This document shows positions 62,601 through 64,000 of a DNA stretch of 64,000 nucleotides, piece after piece; the stretch's first letter is position 1; the number at the start of each line of letters is the position of its first letter. The notes below the pieces were generated by a model that ran no database searches, was not told the origin of the DNA, and was given only the letters and a program-made list of their open reading frames with translations. The DNA is taken from positions 1,112,982-1,176,981 of the forward strand of contig NW_020170390.1 in the NCBI RefSeq assembly GCF_000524195.1, given 5' to 3'. This DNA is from Echinococcus granulosus (Eukaryota > Platyhelminthes > Cestoda > Cyclophyllidea > Taeniidae). The translations under genes were made by a program, and so were the position numbers.

Positions 62601-64000
62601 CATTTTGTGGTGCCTTTTGCTATCGTTAACTTACTTGTGAACGGAGTTGAATGATTTCGGTGGCGATATTTACTTTGCCCTGAGCTGTTGGAGTTCAGAT
62701 CCAACTAAACCCCCCCACAAATAAAGCATATGCAGTTTTTTTACATTAAAGCACAGTTCCTCAAGTCTCTCAAAGAACCTTCCTTATTTTTACTACATCG
62801 AATGTGCTCTTCAAACTTATATTTGCTTTTGCTATCATCATGAGACATAACGGTGATTTTAATCCCGTCAACATCCACAAGAGGCAATCACTGCTATCTA
62901 AATATGAGTAACTTAAGTGTAAAATAGTGTGCCACCATTTTTAAAGTAAATCTCCCTAATTGGTCACCAATTGATATTACCTTCAAGCAGTGTCTGTCTG
63001 AAGTTTTTTACACGGAGTGTGTAAGTAATTTCGTTCTTCGACTACAGTTCCAGTGAAAACGAACTGTCAGACCGTGGGTTAACAACAAGCAATATCACTT
63101 CGACTGCCAGTGAATCTCCTCCGATGAGCCTGGACGAGGCGAAGCACCTTTGTTGTATCATGCGTGAAAAAAACTTATACCGACGTCACCATCCATCCAC
63201 AGGGAGCTCTTCCGGCAGTAGGGAAGAAGAGGAGGAAAAGGAAGATGACGATGACGATTCTATGAGTGACGAGGACAGCAAACTCGTTAATATGGACACC
63301 TTCGACACACCCCAACCGATCTCAGAGTACGAAAATGTCCGCTGGACCCTTGTCAGACCTCCCCCCTCGCCCGTTTCCTCCGTCGCCACAAACGCCATCG
63401 GCGCTGTATCCTCCACTTCTGCTGCAGAGCCCTCGCTACTGGTTCGGAAGTACGGACTCTCTGGCTCCATGCTTCTAGCAAAACAGCGCTTCTGTATGGC
63501 GGATCCTGAGCCCATACACATCGACCCACGCGCATTCAGAGCAACGAGGAACAAGGAGCGTACCATTGAGACCACCCTCCCCGATTGCACCGAGCAGGTG
63601 GAGTTCCTACCCGACGCAAATCTCACCTCCCTCCCCCTCGCTGAAGTCGGGCACCCTTCAGTCGATGGGATAGATTTCTCATTGACGTATGGATTGGTCA
63701 AGGTGATTCCCCCCCACTCCTCTTCCACCCAACTTAATGTGGCTCTCCACACTGACCCGGTGGAGCCACTGCCCTCACTGGTGTCGTTACCCCCCTGCAA
63801 AACAGACTCCACTGCCTCCTCGATTATGAGTGAATGTGTTTATATGAGATGTGATCCGGACAATTTCGCAGAAACGAACCCTCATGCACCGCAAGGGATG
63901 AGTGACTTGGTTCCCGCCACATCAGTGCTGTCCTGTGCTACTCCAAGTTGCTCCTCAACTGTGCAAAGTGAGAGCGTGGTTTTAGAAGGGAGGCGAGCTA
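38367..64000 (+). CDS. MICAL: MICAL F-actin methionine monooxygenase (3' end outside window)
   Basis: MICALs use FAD and NADPH to oxidise actin methionines and disassemble filaments, acting downstream of plexin and Rab signals. Sixteen exons join without a frame break to give at least 1,413 aa: 38367-38636, 38909-39039, 40378-40481, 41130-41228, 42202-42552, 45035-45291, 47269-47526, 50987-51189, 51771-52297, 53387-53700, 55120-55272, 56392-56551, 57785-57874, 60993-61317, 62498-62542, 63048-64000+. The FAD monooxygenase domain spans about 1-560: 'GCGPCG' at 104-109, '[10 protein letters not shown]', 'NNVLHLWPY', '[16 protein letters not shown]', and '[15 protein letters not shown]' near 484-498. 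A CH domain follows at about 628-728 and a LIM domain at about 895-950. A long Ser/Pro-rich and acidic region then runs off the edge. The C-terminal bMERB coiled coil must lie outside. An insertion of about 80 residues lies inside the catalytic domain. Start: first ATG after an in-frame stop near 38334. Confidence 0.95.
38909..39039 (+). CDS. MICAL: MICAL exon 2 (FAD dinucleotide fold)
   Basis: Encodes '[20 protein letters not shown]' with the G-x-G-x-x-G FAD-binding turn, then '[15 protein letters not shown]'. Acceptor 'gacgcag', donor TCAAG|GTAAGC, phase 2. Confidence 0.95.
40378..40481 (+). CDS. MICAL: MICAL exon 3
   Basis: Encodes '[20 protein letters not shown]' and '[14 protein letters not shown]'. 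These are conserved active-site-side residues of the MICAL flavin domain. Short exon with a 1.3 kb intron upstream; acceptor 'attcctaag', donor ATAA|GTAAGT. Confidence 0.92.
41130..41228 (+). CDS. MICAL: MICAL exon 4
   Basis: Encodes '[20 protein letters not shown]' then '[13 protein letters not shown]'. Donor TCGG|GTAATG. Reading through the donor would give about 18 more residues and a stop at 41282-41284, so intron retention would truncate the enzyme. Confidence 0.9.
42202..42552 (+). CDS. MICAL: MICAL exon 5 (contains catalytic-domain insertion)
   Basis: The first roughly 80 codons (from '[19 protein letters not shown]' to '[10 protein letters not shown]') have no counterpart that I know in other MICALs. 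The end 'YGWRVEVAP' and '[15 protein letters not shown]' returns to the conserved domain. Acceptor 'ttatttag', donor CTCA|GTACGT, phase 1. Confidence 0.85.
45035..45291 (+). CDS. MICAL: MICAL exon 6
   Basis: Encodes '[20 protein letters not shown]', '[16 protein letters not shown]' and '[20 protein letters not shown]', among the most conserved MICAL blocks. Acceptor 'tacccaatag', donor AAG|GTGCGT, phase 0. Confidence 0.96.
47269..47526 (+). CDS. MICAL: MICAL exon 7
   Basis: 86 codons. Encodes '[20 protein letters not shown]' and ends '[10 protein letters not shown]' at GAG|GTAAGG. The G-D here belongs to the second FAD-contact motif, completed by exon 8. Confidence 0.95.
47943..47958. repeat. 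Poly(C) run of 16 in MICAL intron 7
   Basis: A homopolymer of 16 C within the 3.5 kb intron between MICAL exons 7 and 8. Its length is likely variable and prone to sequencing error. Confidence 0.85.
49867..50088 (+). other. Exon-like open segment inside MICAL intron 7
   Basis: Bounded by an acceptor 'cttgaattccag' and a donor ACT|GTAAAC, 222 bases (74 codons), phase 0 on both sides and therefore compatible with exons 7 and 8. It reads '[20 protein letters not shown]' at the start. No family was recognised. Constitutive inclusion is unlikely because it would split the conserved G-D..E-P-F-W-P motif. Confidence 0.3.
50987..51189 (+). CDS. MICAL: MICAL exon 8 (second FAD motif)
   Basis: Begins '[20 protein letters not shown]', completing the G-D-x3-E-P-F-W-P motif, and continues '[20 protein letters not shown]'. 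Acceptor 'tttgctcctag', donor GCTCG|GTAAAC. The preceding intron is about 3.5 kb. Confidence 0.95.
51771..52297 (+). CDS. MICAL: MICAL exon 9 (CH domain)
   Basis: 527 bases. Linker '[10 protein letters not shown]', then the calponin-homology domain '[15 protein letters not shown]', '[20 protein letters not shown]', and a diverged second half ending '[19 protein letters not shown]'. CH domains in MICAL contribute to actin targeting and activity. Donor ACTG|GTTAGT. Confidence 0.92.
53387..53700 (+). CDS. MICAL: MICAL exon 10
   Basis: Linker between the CH and LIM domains, basic and Ser/Arg-rich ('[20 protein letters not shown]', '[11 protein letters not shown]'). Phase 1-to-0; acceptor 'tctctttag', donor CTC|GTAGGT. 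The basic clusters could act as a nuclear localisation signal (inference). Confidence 0.82.
55120..55272 (+). CDS. MICAL: MICAL exon 11
   Basis: 51 codons, phase 0 to 0; '[20 protein letters not shown]' then a Pro-rich stretch. Linker sequence with no domain. Symmetric phase means it could be skipped in frame. Confidence 0.8.
56392..56551 (+). CDS. MICAL: MICAL exon 12 (LIM domain, first part)
   Basis: Encodes C-x2-C in '[11 protein letters not shown]', then H-x2-C-x2-C-x2-C in '[12 protein letters not shown]', the zinc ligands of a LIM domain. Donor AACC|GTAAGT. Confidence 0.93.
57785..57874 (+). CDS. MICAL: MICAL exon 13 (LIM domain, last ligands)
   Basis: Encodes '[16 protein letters not shown]'; C-x2-H supplies the last two zinc ligands, so the LIM domain is complete. 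Acceptor 'gtcgcctag', donor CCGG|GTATGT. Confidence 0.9.
60993..61317 (+). CDS. MICAL: MICAL exon 14
   Basis: Linker exon: '[19 protein letters not shown]', Arg/Ala-rich middle, then '[19 protein letters not shown]'. Phase 1 in, phase 2 out at ATCAG|GTCCCT. No known domain. Confidence 0.82.
62498..62542 (+). CDS. MICAL: MICAL exon 15 (45-base microexon)
   Basis: Encodes '[14 protein letters not shown]', phase 2 in and out, with 'catcttag' acceptor and TTTGC|GTAAGT donor. It can be skipped without changing frame. Confidence 0.75.
63048..64000 (+). CDS. MICAL: MICAL exon 16 (partial, runs off the window)
   Basis: Open from the acceptor 'cgactacag' to the last base: at least 318 codons without a stop. 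Ser/Pro/Thr-rich with an acidic run around residues 1155-1172 ('[12 protein letters not shown]'). No domain is recognised. The minus-strand open frame at 63186-63812 is its shadow. Confidence 0.85.

Noticed and set aside
63186..63812. 208-residue open frame on the minus strand
   Set aside because: It lies opposite MICAL exon 16, and its Ser/Glu-rich sequence is the reverse of the Asp/Glu- and Ser-coding tracts. There is no family similarity and no splice context.
1..64000. CRISPR array, rRNA, tRNA, operon or prophage features
   Set aside because: The window is eukaryotic with spliced genes. I saw no regularly spaced short repeats, no tRNA-like B-box with a matching acceptor stem, and no rRNA core sequence. 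A tRNAscan-type search was not possible, so a single divergent tRNA could be missed.

Overview
This is a eukaryotic, animal nuclear window. Coding sequence is broken into many short GC-richer exons with GT..AG introns in AT-richer DNA, and there are no bacterial-style operons. Four protein-coding genes can be assembled because the exons join in consistent reading phase. The diverged but recognisable animal proteins, medium-length introns and a nest of small terminal-repeat elements suggest an invertebrate, most likely a parasitic flatworm (cestode or trematode). That taxonomic call is inference.

Layout. Positions 1-10,100 hold no convincing gene. They carry a decayed nest of one repeat family about 1.0-1.2 kb long, built as terminal repeat (B), internal part C, internal part A, terminal repeat (B). 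There are three direct copies, one inverted copy and several fragments, so it looks like a small non-autonomous LTR-type (TRIM-like) element. At 10,328-11,866 (+) lies a two-exon mRNA cap guanine-N7 methyltransferase (RNMT). At 13,548-24,993 (-) lies an eight-exon SSBP/Ssdp gene, a partner of LDB/Chip transcription complexes, encoding 515 aa. RNMT and SSBP converge on a 1.7 kb intergenic stretch.

From about 25,772 to 36,087 (+) lies a six-exon F-box protein of the FBXO33/FBXO39 type, divergent from SSBP across about 0.8 kb; it may have a further upstream exon. From 38,367 to the right edge (+) lies a MICAL gene (F-actin methionine monooxygenase). I assembled 16 exons in unbroken phase: an FAD monooxygenase domain, a CH domain, a LIM domain and a long acidic, low-complexity region. 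The gene runs off the window, and its usual C-terminal coiled-coil (bMERB) domain is not reached.

The four genes do not form a pathway: mRNA capping, transcription-complex scaffolding, ubiquitin-ligase substrate adaptation and actin redox control are unrelated neighbours. The most interesting items are the TRIM-like family, a lineage-specific insertion of roughly 80 residues inside the MICAL catalytic domain, and a phase-compatible candidate cassette exon that would split a conserved MICAL FAD motif.
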